From contig NC_134102.1 in the NCBI RefSeq assembly GCF_000715075.1, positions 97,109,766 through 97,173,765 on the forward strand: a stretch of 64,000 bases of DNA. The letters run 5' to 3'. The DNA is from Nicotiana tabacum (taxonomy: Eukaryota; Streptophyta; Magnoliopsida; Solanales; Solanaceae). The notes under the pieces are model-generated. The model ran no database searches. It saw nothing but the letters and a program-made list of their open reading frames with translations, and was not told where the DNA came from. A program made the translations under genes and the position numbers. The stretch's first letter is position 1, and every line of letters begins with the position of its first letter. This document shows, piece by piece, positions 32,937 through 43,581 of the stretch.

Positions 32937-34240
32937 TAGCAGTAGTATCGTTTTAAATAGGTCACGTTCTAGTTGTTCGGTAGCCGCTCACCGTTCCCTG
33001 CTTCGAGTTTGTACCAACCTTTACCGGTAATCTCGATAATTCAATATGGACCTTCCCAATTCGGTCCCACCTTCCCTTCGTTCGGGTTTCGGGTGTTAAG
33101 TGTCACATTTCTCACCAAGTCCTCGATATTAAAGTTCTAGAGGTTGGCCCTCTGGTCGTAATATCTTTCGATCCACTATTTATGGGTGGCCAACCGGACT
33201 AGCGCGGCCTCGCGCCTCTCATCCAATAGTTCTAGGCTCGTGCTCAAAGCCTCACAGTTCGACTCTTCGGTCGCATATCGGAACCTGAAACTCGGTTCTC
33301 CTACCTCAACTGGTATTAGTGCTTCAGCACAGTAGACCAACGAAAATGGAGTGGCCCTAATACTAGACTTTGAGGTCGTACGGTATGCCTACAGGATTTC
33401 AGGAAAAATTTCCTTCCATTTTCCTTTGGCATCGGTTAATCTTTTCTTAAGGGTTTGAAGTATGGTCTTGTTTGTAGACTCTGCCTGCCCATTCCCACTA
33501 GGGTGATAGGGTGTTGATAAGATTCTTTTGATCTTATGGTCCTATAAATATTTGCTTACCTTACTGCCGATGAACTGCTTCTCGTTGTCACATACGATCT
33601 CGGCCGGCATCCCGAACCGACATATTATATGGTCCCAAATAAAATCAATAACTTCTTTTTCTCTGACTTACTCAAATGCCTGAGCCTCAACACATTTAGA
33701 AAAATAGTCAGTCATAAATAATATAAATTGAGCCTTACTGGGTGCCCATGGCAGGGGACCGATGATGTCCATTCCCCATTTCATGAATGACCAAGGTGAC
33801 AAGACCGAATGTAGTAGCTCCCCGGGCCGATAGATCATCGGTATGTGCCTCTGACAAATGTCGCATTTCCGCATGAACTCCTTCGCATCTTTCTCCCTGT
33901 AGATCCAGTAATGGACGACTCTGATTATCTTACGAACCAACGATTCGGCCCCCGAATGGTTCCCGTAGCTACCTTCGTGAACTTCCCTCAAAATATATCC
34001 GGTGTCTCTCAGTCCCAGACATATGGTAAGTGGGCCATCGAACGTTCTTCTAAACAGGGTGTTATCTTCGGATAGGCTGAACCTGGACGCCTTCATGCAC
34101 ATAGCTCTTGATTCTTTAGGATCCGAGGGCACCTTCCTGATTTTCAGGCAATCTATATACTTGTTTCTCCAGTCCCAGGTTAAGCTTTTCGAGTTTATCT
34201 CGGCGTGACCTTCTTCCACTATCGATTTCATGAGTTGTAC
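32937..34240 (-). pseudogene. E4 integrase
   Basis: The zinc-binding part contains EVHEGSYGNHSGAESLV and KCDICQRHIP (about 33990-33860). The core has the first catalytic Asp in WGMDIIGPLPWAPSK (about 33760). After an in-frame break come the second in IVCDNEKQFIGSK (about 33590) and the Glu in [17 protein letters not shown] (about 33490). The C-terminal part reads EGKVGPNWEGPY and GKGWYKLEAGNGE and ends near 32937. At least five stops are scattered through it. These words are typical of Tat-lineage integrases. Confidence 0.85.
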
Positions 34241-35090
34241 GGCCATTCCCGAACTGAATTCGTCGTCATCAAACGACGACCGCAAGTTAGCCAGAGCATC
34301 GGCTTCGCTGTTTTGATCCCGGGGTACATGTTGCAGGGTCCACTTCTTTAATAGATGTAGTGTTACTTGTAGTTTATCCAAGTATCTTCACATTCATTCC
34401 TCTTTCACTTCGAACGTCCCATTGACTTGATTCACCACAAGGAGGGAATCACATTTGGTTTCGATCACCTCGCCCTCCAGGCTTTTAGCCAGTTCGAGAC
34501 CTACAATCATGGCCTCAAACTCGGCCTCATTGTTATTCAATTTCACAATCTTAATAGATTGCCTAACTACGTGACCCGTGGGAGGCTTCAACACGATGCC
34601 GAGTCCGGACCCTTTCGCATTCGAAGCACCATCCGTGAAGAGGATCTAGATCCCCGAGGAGGTCTTCAAGGTTAACAACAATTCCCTCTCGACTTCGGGT
34701 ATTAAGGCCGGCATGAAGTCAGCCATGAAATCTGCCAAAATTTGAGATTTGATGGCGGTTCGGGGTCCATATTCAATATCGTACCCACTAATTTCCACGA
34801 TCCATTTGGCCAATCGTCTCGAGAGCTCGAGCTTGTGCATTATGTTCCTCAATGGGTAAGTAGTCACGACACATATGGGATTGCACTAAAAGTATGGCCT
34901 CAACTTCCCGGAGGCGCTTAACAAAGCAAGCGCCAATTTCTCCAGGTGAGGATACCTCATTTAGGCCTTGCCTAGAGTCCTGCTAACATAATATATAGGA
35001 AATTGCATACCTTCTTCTTCCCGGACTAAGACTCCACTTATCGCTCTCTCGGATACCGCTAAGTACAGGTACAACTGTTTGAGTTCTTTC
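34241..35090 (-). pseudogene. E4 RNase H (and archaeal-type RNase H segment)
   Basis: The first part is around 35090-34646 (LEKLALALLSASRK-type words and LSRRLAKWIVEISGYDIEYG in frame 34867-34646). A second RNase H-like part follows at 34594-34270: NNNEAEFEAMIVGLELAKSL, TKCDSLLVVNQVNGTFEV and VPRDQNSEADALANL. Carrying a second RNase H module after the first is typical of Tat-lineage elements. Stops and frame changes separate the blocks. Confidence 0.75.
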
Positions 35091-35955
35091 AAAGCTTGCT
35101 GGCATTCTGGGTCCACGAGAAGCTATTCTTCTTCTTCTTCTTCTTCTTCTTCAATAACGAGAAGAACCAATGGCTCTTATCAAAGGTCCTCGAAATAAAC
35201 CAACCTAGGGCGACTATGCGCCCGGTTAGCCTCTGAACGGCCTTGATGTTATCCACCACGGTGATGTCTTTTATGGCCTTGATATTTTCGGGATTGATCT
35301 CGATCCCTCGGTTGGACACTATGAATCCAAGGAACTTCCCGGACCCGACGCCGAATGCGCATTTCTCCGGGTTCAGCTTCATATTGTATTTCTTCAGTAT
35401 GTTGAAGGTTTCCTGCAAATGTTCCAAATGGTCCTCTGCTCACAGTGACTTAACTAACATGTCATCAATGTAAACCTCCATTGATTTTCCTATTTTCTCT
35501 TCGAACATCCGATTTACTAGGCGTTGGTAAGTGGCACCAACGTTTTTTACCCCGAATGGCATTACGTTACTATAATAGGTGTCATATTTAGTGATGAAGG
35601 AAGTCTTTTCTTGGTCGCTCAAATCCATCTGCATTTGGTTGTACCCAAAATAGGCGTCGAGAAAGCTGAGTATCTCGGGGCCGGCTGTCGCATCGATCAT
35701 GCGATTGATATTAGGCAAAGGAAAACAGTCCTTAGGGCATGCCTCGTTCAAGTCTTTGTAGTCTACACACATTCTTAACTTATTTCCCCTTTTAGGTACT
35801 ACCACTACATTTTCTACCCAGTCTGGGTACTTAACTGCCCGAATGGAACCTATTTTAAGGAGTTTGGATACCTCGTCTTTGATGAATGCGTGTTTGACTT
35901 CGGACTGGGGCCTCCTCTTCTGTTTAACCGGGTGAAACTTTGGATCCAAGATCAT
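35091..35955 (-). pseudogene. E4 reverse transcriptase
   Basis: Frame 35955-35440 encodes SEVKHAFIKDEVSKLLKIG, YPDWVENVVVVPKRGNKLRM, CVDYKDLNEACPKDCFPLP, SFLDAYFGYNQMQMD and the catalytic MEVYIDDMLVKS at about 35490-35450. Frame 35427-35089 continues as MKLNPEKCAFGVGSGKFLGF and RLTGRIVALGWFISR. Near its end a run of eight or more Lys codons comes from an expanded GAA repeat. The catalytic YIDD is intact. Confidence 0.9.
35126..35152. repeat. (CTT)n microsatellite within E4 pol
   Basis: About nine CTT/TTC units, read on the - strand as GAA/AAG codons in the RT to RNase H linker, where relatives have only a few Lys (SLLKKK). It is an expanded coding microsatellite in a dead element. Confidence 0.85.
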
Positions 35956-36249
35956 CTTGTGAGTAGTTATTTTGCGGGATCCCTGTCATATGAAGATGGG
36001 ACCAAGCGAAACAATCTATGTTAGATATAAGGAATTTAATGAGTTTTTTTCCTGAGCTCGGGAATTAGCCCCATGCCCAGGTATACCTCCCGATCGGGTA
36101 GGTGCTTGATCAATATGACTTGATCCAGCTCCTCAACCGTTGAGTTGGTGGCATCGGAATCATCAGGGGCTACAAAAGACCTGGGGACTCCATAATCGTC
36201 ATCCTCGCTCGTCCCTTGCTTTTCTGGTTCGGCCGGGGCTGGTATCGGT

Positions 36250-36940
36250 GATTGCTATTTGGTTTCTTCCTTGGTGACCGAACTAGGGTTCTTCAATTTT
36301 GAGAGTGTGGATATCGGGACCAGATCATCGACCGCGAACATCTCTTTTGCAGCCGGTTGCTCTCCATAAATTGTTTTGATCCCTCATAGTGTGGGGAATT
36401 TCAACGCCCGATGTAGTGTCAAGGGTATTGCCCTCGTGTTGTGAATCCACGGCCTCCCAAATAGAGCATTTTATCTCATATCTCCTTCGATCACGTAAAA
36501 CTTTATTTCCTGAATGGTTCCGGTAGTGTTTACCGGCAGAGTTATCTTACCTTTAGTGGTCATACATGCCATGTTAAACCCGTTTAAAACTCGGACCGCA
36601 TGCACAATTTGGTCTTGTAGACCCAGCTGTTCCACGACCCTCAATCTGATGATATTAGTCGAGCTACCTCGATCAACTAACACGCGCTTAACTCGAGATT
36701 TATTTATGAGTATAGATATTACAGTACATCATTGTGTGGTTGCACGATACCTTCAACATCCTCGTCATTGAAAAATACGTTTCCCTCCGGTGCATAATCT
36801 CGAGTGCACTTTAACATCGGCCCATGGGGGACGTCAACCCCACCAATGATCATGTTGATGACATGTTGAGGTTCCTCTTGCTTGATCTGCTTGTTGGAGT
36901 CCCTGTTCCTAAAGTGATTTTTGGCTCCATCACTCAAAAC
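36250..36940 (-). pseudogene. E4 protease
   Basis: Gag-protease border words EEPQHVINMIIGGVDVPHGP are at about 36885-36820. The aspartic protease follows with MLVDRGSSTNIIRLRVVEQL at about 36680; the catalytic D-(T/S)-G is written DRG, with the next Ser kept. KGKITLPVNTTGTIQEIKFY is the flap and C-terminal part. A short, Pro/Glu-rich linker runs on to RT with no clear motif. Confidence 0.75.
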
Positions 36941-38290
36941 TTCTCGGAGGTGTCTGTTATTGAATAACTAGGCTACTTCTTCTCTTAGTTGTCGGTAGTC
37001 TTCGGTTCTGTGGTCGTGAGTGCCATGATATTTACACATTAGGTTGGGGTCCCTTTGGGCATCAGATTGCAATGGTCTAGGCCACTTAGTATCTTTGATT
37101 CGTTCGATGGCTGATACGATGCCGATAATCGACGTTGAAGTTGTACTCTGATAACCTTGGTGCTTCCTTAAACCCGATGGGTCTGTCAATTTTTGCTCAT
37201 TAGTCCTCGAATATTATGACCTCAGTCGCTTCTTCTTTCACTTCTCACAATGTTGCATTTGGGCACATTACCCCTTAGATCTCCATTGTATGGTTGATAC
37301 CAGTCTCTGTTCGATCTCGGTTCATGATTGATGGCCCTTTTGGATCTGTCACTAGTCATGACGGGATAAATGGACCCGGAAGGGGCCCCGAGCTGATCGT
37401 CTTCAACCCTGATTTTTAATTGGTACCTGTTATGGATGTTGGCCCAAGTTACCGTTGGGTATTCTATCAAATTTTGCTTCAACTTCTGTAAAGCCAATGA
37501 GCTTTGGGGATTGAGTCCTTGGGTGAAGGCGTGAACGGCCTAATCATCTGCAACCAGAGGCAGATCCATCCGTTCTATTTAAAACCTTGATACGAATTCC
37601 CTGAGCATCTCGTTATCTCTTTGCTTTACCTTGAAAAGGTTTGACTTCCTAGTCTCGACCTTGATGGCCCCGGTGTGCGCTTTTACAAAGGCATCTGCAA
37701 GCATAGCAAGCGAATCAATAAAATTAGGGGGTAAGTTGTGATACCATATCATGGCTCCTTTTGACAAGGTCTCTCCAAACTTCTTCAGCAGAACGGACTT
37801 GATTTCATCATCTTCCAAGTTGCTCCCTTTGATGATGCATGTGTAGGAGGTCACACGTTTGTTTGGGTCATACAGAACTTCTTTGGGATCAGCTTTGGGG
37901 CTGCGCTCGGAGGGAAAGGCTTTTGGACAAATTTCTTGGAATCCAGGCCCTTCAGTAGCGGTGGTGCTCCTGGGATTTGATCGACCCTGGAGTTATAGGT
38001 CTCCACTTTTTTGTCATTGGCTTCGATTTTCTTTTCTCCTGACTCCACCCGTTTGGTCAGTTCCTCAAGCATCTTTATTATCTCGGGGTTGGTCCCAAGT
38101 TCTGCTTCACCCGGCCTTTCTGTGTCCAATTCATTTTTGCGAGCATTTTCTCGGGATGATTCGGTCTCAACCCTGCTGGGGATGCGGCTTTAGTTCTGCA
38201 ACTGGGCTATCGCTGCCTGTTGAGCCTGTAACATTTCGAAGATCACACGCAAATTGATCCCATCACCTTCGCCATCGTGTGTACTCCGGG
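36941..38290 (-). pseudogene. E4 gag
   Basis: The - strand reads EIIKMLEELTKRVESGEKKI and APPLLKGLDSKKFVQKPFPP (38129-37851), then the retrotransposon gag domain at 37854-37579 (GETLSKGAMIWYHNLPPNFI, DSLAMLADAFVKAHTGA, VKQRDNEMLREFVSRF). Next are NIHNRYQLKIRVEDDQLG and a nucleic-acid-binding CKYHGTHDHRTEDYRQLREE at about 37040, where the usual CxxHGxxxHxTxDC ends in Tyr instead of Cys. These are Tat-type Gag words. Stops split it into at least four frames. Confidence 0.85.
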
Positions 38291-38589
38291 CTATCGACCG
38301 GGCTCCCCCGCGTATGCTGTTTTCGGGGTCAGTAGGCAAGTTTGCTTTGATAGCCACGTATTAGTTAGATTCGATTGGATCAGCGATAGGGACTCCATTG
38401 GGGTCAACAAATGGCACCTCGTTGCTGGGTACCACGTTGTTGTTCTCGCATGGTGGTCGGACTCAACATCCACATTCAAATAGGCAGATTGGGAGTTCGA
38501 TATTTTTAATTTTGTCCCGAAATTAAAAACTCAAAGAACAAGTGTAAAATAGAGTGTGTTATGAAAATCTGTATCAAATTATCACTATT

Positions 38590-38609
38590 ATCCTTAGTCT
38601 CACAGTGGG
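38590..38609 (-). other. E4 primer binding site region
   Basis: On the - strand the LTR ends ATTTGGCA and is followed by CCCACTGTGAGACTAAGG. A TGGCACCCACxGTGGG-like word at this place is usual for Tat-lineage elements. I do not assign the tRNA. Confidence 0.5.
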
Positions 38610-39284
38610 TGCCAAATTATTTTTCCTAAAAAACGGATAACAATTAAATTTATAAGTGGTTTTAAGGATACGCAGATTAATTCAATACAAATGATGAATT
38701 GCGTTAGATTAAACAGATAAAGGACGTAACAAATTGTCAAACCAATTAAGGGAAGTAATCCCAGACTCAGTAATAGCTTTAATGGAATGCCTGCCTTCGA
38801 TCTCGGGCTCACATTAATGATGAACTAATAAACAAAAGTGGGATCTTTGAATAATATAGAAAATAAGAGTATATTGCCTTGATATGCGTGTTACAAAATT
38901 CCTAATGAATAATCAGACCCCTTTTATATAGTAGGGGAATTTTACCCTAAGTATAATTTCATAAAAGGTAAAAATCTTCCGTCTTACTAATCACCAATTT
39001 TCTGTCGATACGTGTCGAGATTCACGTTGTGATATCCGGCTGGTCGCGGATATCACGTCCCTTTTTTGGTGGTGCTCGATTATCTGGTAATGCTCTGCGA
39101 GGTTTTTGGGATTCAAATCGAACCTAGGGGTCGTAGCCCTGATACTTCTGAGGGCAGGTGTTTTGCCCGGACCCTGACTCGAGGACTCCTTGCCTCGATC
39201 CCAGTTCCTCGCAGTCACGTCTCTTGCTCCATTTACTTCATCAAAAACCGAGATGTCCCACGGGCTTTATTTCACCCATATTCA
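38610..39284 (-). repeat. E4 5' LTR (right copy)
   Basis: From TGCCAAATTATTTTTCC to CCCATATTCA, 675 bp, matching 17529-18193. After it, AAAAT (39285-39289) repeats the target site. Confidence 0.9.
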
Positions 39285-39829
39285 AAAATAAATAAATAAA
39301 ACTTTGAATTCTGAGTAAAAGTTCAATAGTTAAACCGAGATCGAGTTAGAAAATCTAGGACCGAGAGTGTACATGAAAAATGAACGAAAAATATTCAAAG
39401 GCCAAAAACTATGGCCTAAGATGCCATGACTGATGACATGAGGCACAAAAAAGTGCAATTAAGCAATGGTTTAAATGTCAAACTATTTGGAAAGTTAGCT
39501 TGGCACTTGTGCTTGACAAAGTGGCTTCCTAATCCTTCATCATACGAGACAAAAGTGAAGCAGCAGACAAAGTGCAAAAGGCGACGCAACCAGTTCAATA
39601 TCCTGCCAATTGTTTTCTACTTCGTTTCATTAAGGGTAATTTGGTACTAGGGTGGTTTGAACACGGTATAATTATACTGTAAACATAATTTTAAAAAGAT
39701 ATTCGACTTAGGAGAGTTTTGGAGAGTTACCACGGCTTGAATACACAAGATTTCATCAATTATCTTGCCAACAAGCAGTGCAAAAATGAGAGTTTGTATT
39801 GTAAAGTTGTCTTTGATGTTTTCTATGTT
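39285..39829 (+). repeat. E5 left LTR, piece 2
   Basis: It continues the LTR after E4: TGAGTAAAAGTTCAATAGTT, AAGATGCCATGACTGATGAC and GTGCAATTAAGCAA match the right LTR at 54020-54170, and GTCTTTGATGTTTTCTATG matches 54437-54455. It has about 130 bases (39630-39765) that the right LTR lacks. It ends in ATGTT (39825-39829), where E6 is inserted. Confidence 0.9.
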
Positions 39830-40719
39830 TGTCACGACCCAAAATCTAACTAGTCGTGATGGCTCCTAGCCCAACCCACTAGGTAAGCCAATTAGCAACA
39901 ATCCAATTCAAATGAGGTTTATTGAGAGAAATAATGATAATATACTGAACTTTTATGCAAAGAATTTCCAAGGACTGGTAGTACAAATCACGAGTTTTTA
40001 AGATTTAGAGTTTACAAAGCTAGTATGAAATAAATACATTATCTGCCCGAAATATACATAAACAAATTTTCATAAGTCTAAAGCAACCACGTACAAGAGA
40101 CAGCTATAACCGAAATACAGGTACGTCTTCAATGCTAGCTCCCACCATTCACAACAACATCATCATCCAAAATCTTCACGCAAAGTGCAAAAGTGTAGTA
40201 TGAGTACAACCGACCACATGTACTCAATAAGTGACAAAACTAACCTTAGGTTAAAAGCAGTGACTATCTTGGACAAACTGTCAGAGTCCAACATCAATGG
40301 CCAACAACAACTCATAACAATATAATAAAAGTAGTACAAGAACAACTCAAGGATATGATGCTTAGCTCGTATATAGTTACGGAAAAATAGGCATGCTTCT
40401 CAAGTATATCAGTAAAACCCAAATCTTTCACCGAATTTACCAAAATGTGAGTATATCAGAAAAATTATGATTTTTTTCAAATACTTTCAATAATAGATAA
40501 AAATATTTCAATCTCAAATTACATGAGGAAAGTATATCTCTATGCCTACATGTCAATGTGCATGTGAAGTCATGAATGTCACAATACCGTGTAGCATGAG
40601 AAAATGCATCTCTATGCATGTATATCAAGTACACTTGTCAATGCAATGCATCACAGTGATGAACTCATGTACTCACACCCTCAGCACACTCAATCACTCG
40701 ACACTGTATGGTTCATGCT

Positions 40720-40925
40720 TCGGCACGCAGTCCGATCTTATCAATAGTAATAAAGCCTATAAGGCCTGTTGCGGTGTACAACTCAATCCACATATAGCCA
40801 TAAGTCTTGTTGTGGCCATTAACCCGATCCACATATATCCATAAGGTCTGTTGCGGCGTGCAATCCGATCCAGATATAAATCACTAACATCCACTGCGGC
40901 GTGCAGCCCGATCCCATCAATATCA
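40720..40925. repeat. Five ~42-bp repeats with an inverted-repeat core in the E6 LTR
   Basis: Five units spaced about 42 bp carry variants of GTTGCGGCGTGCAAC followed by CCGATCCA: CTTCGGCACGCAG, GTTGCGGTGTACAAC, GTTGTGGCCATTAAC, GTTGCGGCGTGCAAT and ACTGCGGCGTGCAGC. The core is an inverted repeat (GTTGC-N5-GCAAC). The same motif occurs in both LTRs of E1. The right E6 LTR has lost the block. Confidence 0.75.
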
Positions 40926-41984
40926 CTCACAATCCGGCCCTCAGCTTAGTCATCAATCTCTCCAGTCTCTCGGGCTCACAAATCTCATGCCAATCAGCCC
41001 AAACAATGATAACATGATGTGACAATGATGATAACAGAGACTCAGATATGATATGCAAATGAATGAGTATGAGTGAGTATGTAATTACAATTTATGCAAA
41101 TAACTCAATAGAAAAAACAACCTCAGTGGGTCCCAACAGAATAAGCACATAACCTAAACATGATTTCTAACATGGATCACAGGTCAATTATTCTACCACG
41201 TAGGAATTTTATGGCAAAAAAACAAGATAGAATACTACACGGTACCACAGAATCATCCGAGTCATAATTCACACGGTGCACGCTCACACGCCCATCACCT
41301 AGAATGTGCGTCACCTCAATATCAAACATATAACACGTATATTCAGGGGTTCATACCCTCAGCATCAAGTTTAGAAGTGTTACTTACCTCAAACAAGATG
41401 AATCCAATACCGAGCAAGCCAAACGATACTCCAAAAATGTCACCCTGCACGTACTGACCTCCAAACGACTCGAAACTAGCCAAAAGCAACTCAAGAACAT
41501 CAAATAATGCCAAAGGAAATAAACCCAATCGATAAAGGTCGAATCTTTAATCAAAACTTTAAAGTCAACCAAAAAGTCAAACCTGGACTCGCACCTAGGA
41601 ACCCGACAAAACTCATAAAATCCAACAACCCATTCAATTACGAGTCTAATCATACTAGTTTCACTCAAATCCGACTCCAATTCGATGTTCAAAACTTAAA
41701 AATTCATATTATGAAACTTTAGGCTAAAACCCCCAATTTCCTCTATTAAATTCATAATCCAATTACCAAAAACGAAGATAAATTCAAGAAAAATAATCAA
41801 ACTAAGTATAGAATACTTACCCCAATCCATGTGGTGAAAATCGCCTCCAAAATTGTCCAAATCCAGCTCCCCAACTCAAAATATGACCAAATGAACAAAC
41901 CCTCGATATTATATGTTTCTGCATAGTTGTTCCGCATCGTTTCTCATGCCAAATAATTCTGAAACTCGCTTTTGATGCCTCCAA

Positions 41985-42603
41985 TGACGCCAGTTACAAA
42001 ATAAAAACTAAGTTCGCCAGTTACAAAACAAAAATTTCAGCTCTAGAGTGCAGAAGTTTTGCGTGATTGCCTGGAGGGGGTAGGCAGACCCCTACCTGTA
42101 GATTAATAACCAAAATGAGAAACATACAACAAAAGGAACCAAATGCCTATGTTCCTCTGTGAATAGAAAGGACTGGACATGCCCAATCCAATATCAGTTA
42201 ACACCAAAATGGCCAGCTGTGTTTGCACTATTATGGTAGTTGGAAGTGAGTCTTCCATGTACATGTGATGCTATGACTTTTGAGCTTACAAAAAAGTACA
42301 AACACAACATATATACAATCTAACTATCATCCTACTCCATCTAGCCGAAGCTTCTTCATTTTTGATCTCCTGAATCTAAATAAAGGCATTTGCCTCCTAT
42401 CCATTTGATATACCCCTACAGTCTCCCTAGGCAGATCTTGGACATTTAGGAAGATGGTAGCAATAAGTAGAATATCCAATGTAGCACCATATTTTGAAAG
42501 TGTGTCTGCCATTGAAAGTGTGTCTCTGAATAATCTTTTTCATCTTTAGAATATCATTATGTATCTCCCAAACATGTGAAGAAAATCCATTAAGCATATT
42601 AAG
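41985..42603 (-). mobile_element. L1-like LINE 3' fragment in the left E6 LTR
   Basis: The two E6 LTRs match up to CTTTTGATGCCTCCAATG (41968-41985) and again from TTAGGCTTTTGAATCACTCC (42604), corresponding to 49195 and 49223 in the right LTR. The left copy has ~0.6 kb of foreign sequence between. On the - strand at 42512-42327 it encodes MADTLSKYGATLDIL and DLPRETVGVYQMDRRQMP, resembling the RNase H end of plant L1 elements (xVADxLAKxG...). No poly(A) tail or clear target duplication was found, so the class is a moderate guess. Confidence 0.5.
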
Positions 42604-43581
42604 TTAGGCTTTTGAATCACTCCATTTGACCTTATAATGAAGGAGATAAGTTGGTTTCAATATTTGAAAATAGTGCAGAGTTTTAAATACGAATTCAGTG
42701 GCAATTTCGTAATTAATCTGGAAAAAAATCTAGCAACCCAATTCTTAGTAAAATGACCATACATTCCTCATACAATGTAAAAACTTGATGATTCCAGTTG
42801 CTACGATTCCAAAATTACGATACAGATCTACTCTTCAATCAAAACAGAAATTGAAGCTAATTTTCTTAATGTGGGCTTGAAGAAACGACGTCGAAACATA
42901 AAAAACGAGCGCAGCACAACTCAAACCTATCTGAAACTCACCCGAGCCCCTCGAGGCCCCATCCGAACATACCAACAAGTCCCATAACATAAAACGGACT
43001 TGATCGAGTCCTCAAATCACGCATAACAATATCAAAACGACGAATCGCACCTCAAATCAAATATAATGAACTTTGAAACTTTCAACTTCCAAAACTTGTG
43101 TCGAAACATATCAAATCAACTTGGAATGAACTCAAAGTTTGCGCACAAGTCCCAAATGACATAACGAAGTTATTCCAATTCCCGAAACCACAATCCGAAT
43201 ATGATATGATCAAAGTCAACTCTCAGTCTAACTTATGAATATTTCAAATCTTCAAATTTCTAACTTTTGCTAATTAGTGCCAAAACCTTCTAGAAATATC
43301 CAAATGCAAATCCGGGCATACGCCCAGGTCCAAAATCACCATTCGGACCTAAGGAACTATCAAAACTCCGATCCAATGTCAAATACTAAAAAGTCAAACT
43401 TGGTCAACTCTTCCAACTTAAAGCTTCTTAGTTGAGAACCATTCTTTTAAATCAATTCCGAATAACCTGAAAACTAAAAACGACGATTCAGACAAGTTGT
43501 AATACCTCATACGATGCTGCTCAAGACTTCAAATAGCTGAACGAAATGCAAATACTCAAAACGATCGGCTGGGTCGTTACA

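Larger units (their letters stand above)
17529..39284 (-). mobile_element. E4: Tat-lineage Ty3/gypsy element with an antisense gene
   Basis: Flanked by AAAAT at 17524-17528 and 39285-39289. The LTRs are 17529-18193 and 38610-39284. Read on the - strand it carries gag (38257 to ~36700), protease, RT-RNase H and integrase down to about 32937. A long spacer follows, and then a separate gene in antisense, on the + strand, between the integrase and the 3' LTR. An antisense extra gene in this place is known in Tat-lineage elements such as the Retand/RIRE2 group. Without E3 the element is about 11.9 kb. Confidence 0.85.
39830..43581 (-). repeat. E6 3' LTR (left copy)
   Basis: From TGTCACGACCCAAAATCTAA to GGCTGGGTCGTTACA. 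It is 3,752 bp against 2,754 bp for the right copy. The difference is mainly a block at about 40725-41125 that the right copy lacks, holding a five-copy repeat, and a ~0.6-kb insert at about 41985-42603. Outside these the copies match (e.g. GGTTCATACCCTCAGCATCA, AAACGACGTCGAAACATAAA, GAAACGACG). Confidence 0.9.

Noticed and set aside
40720..40925. CRISPR-like array
   Set aside because: Repeats are imperfect, lie in an LTR of a plant retrotransposon and have related rather than unique spacers.
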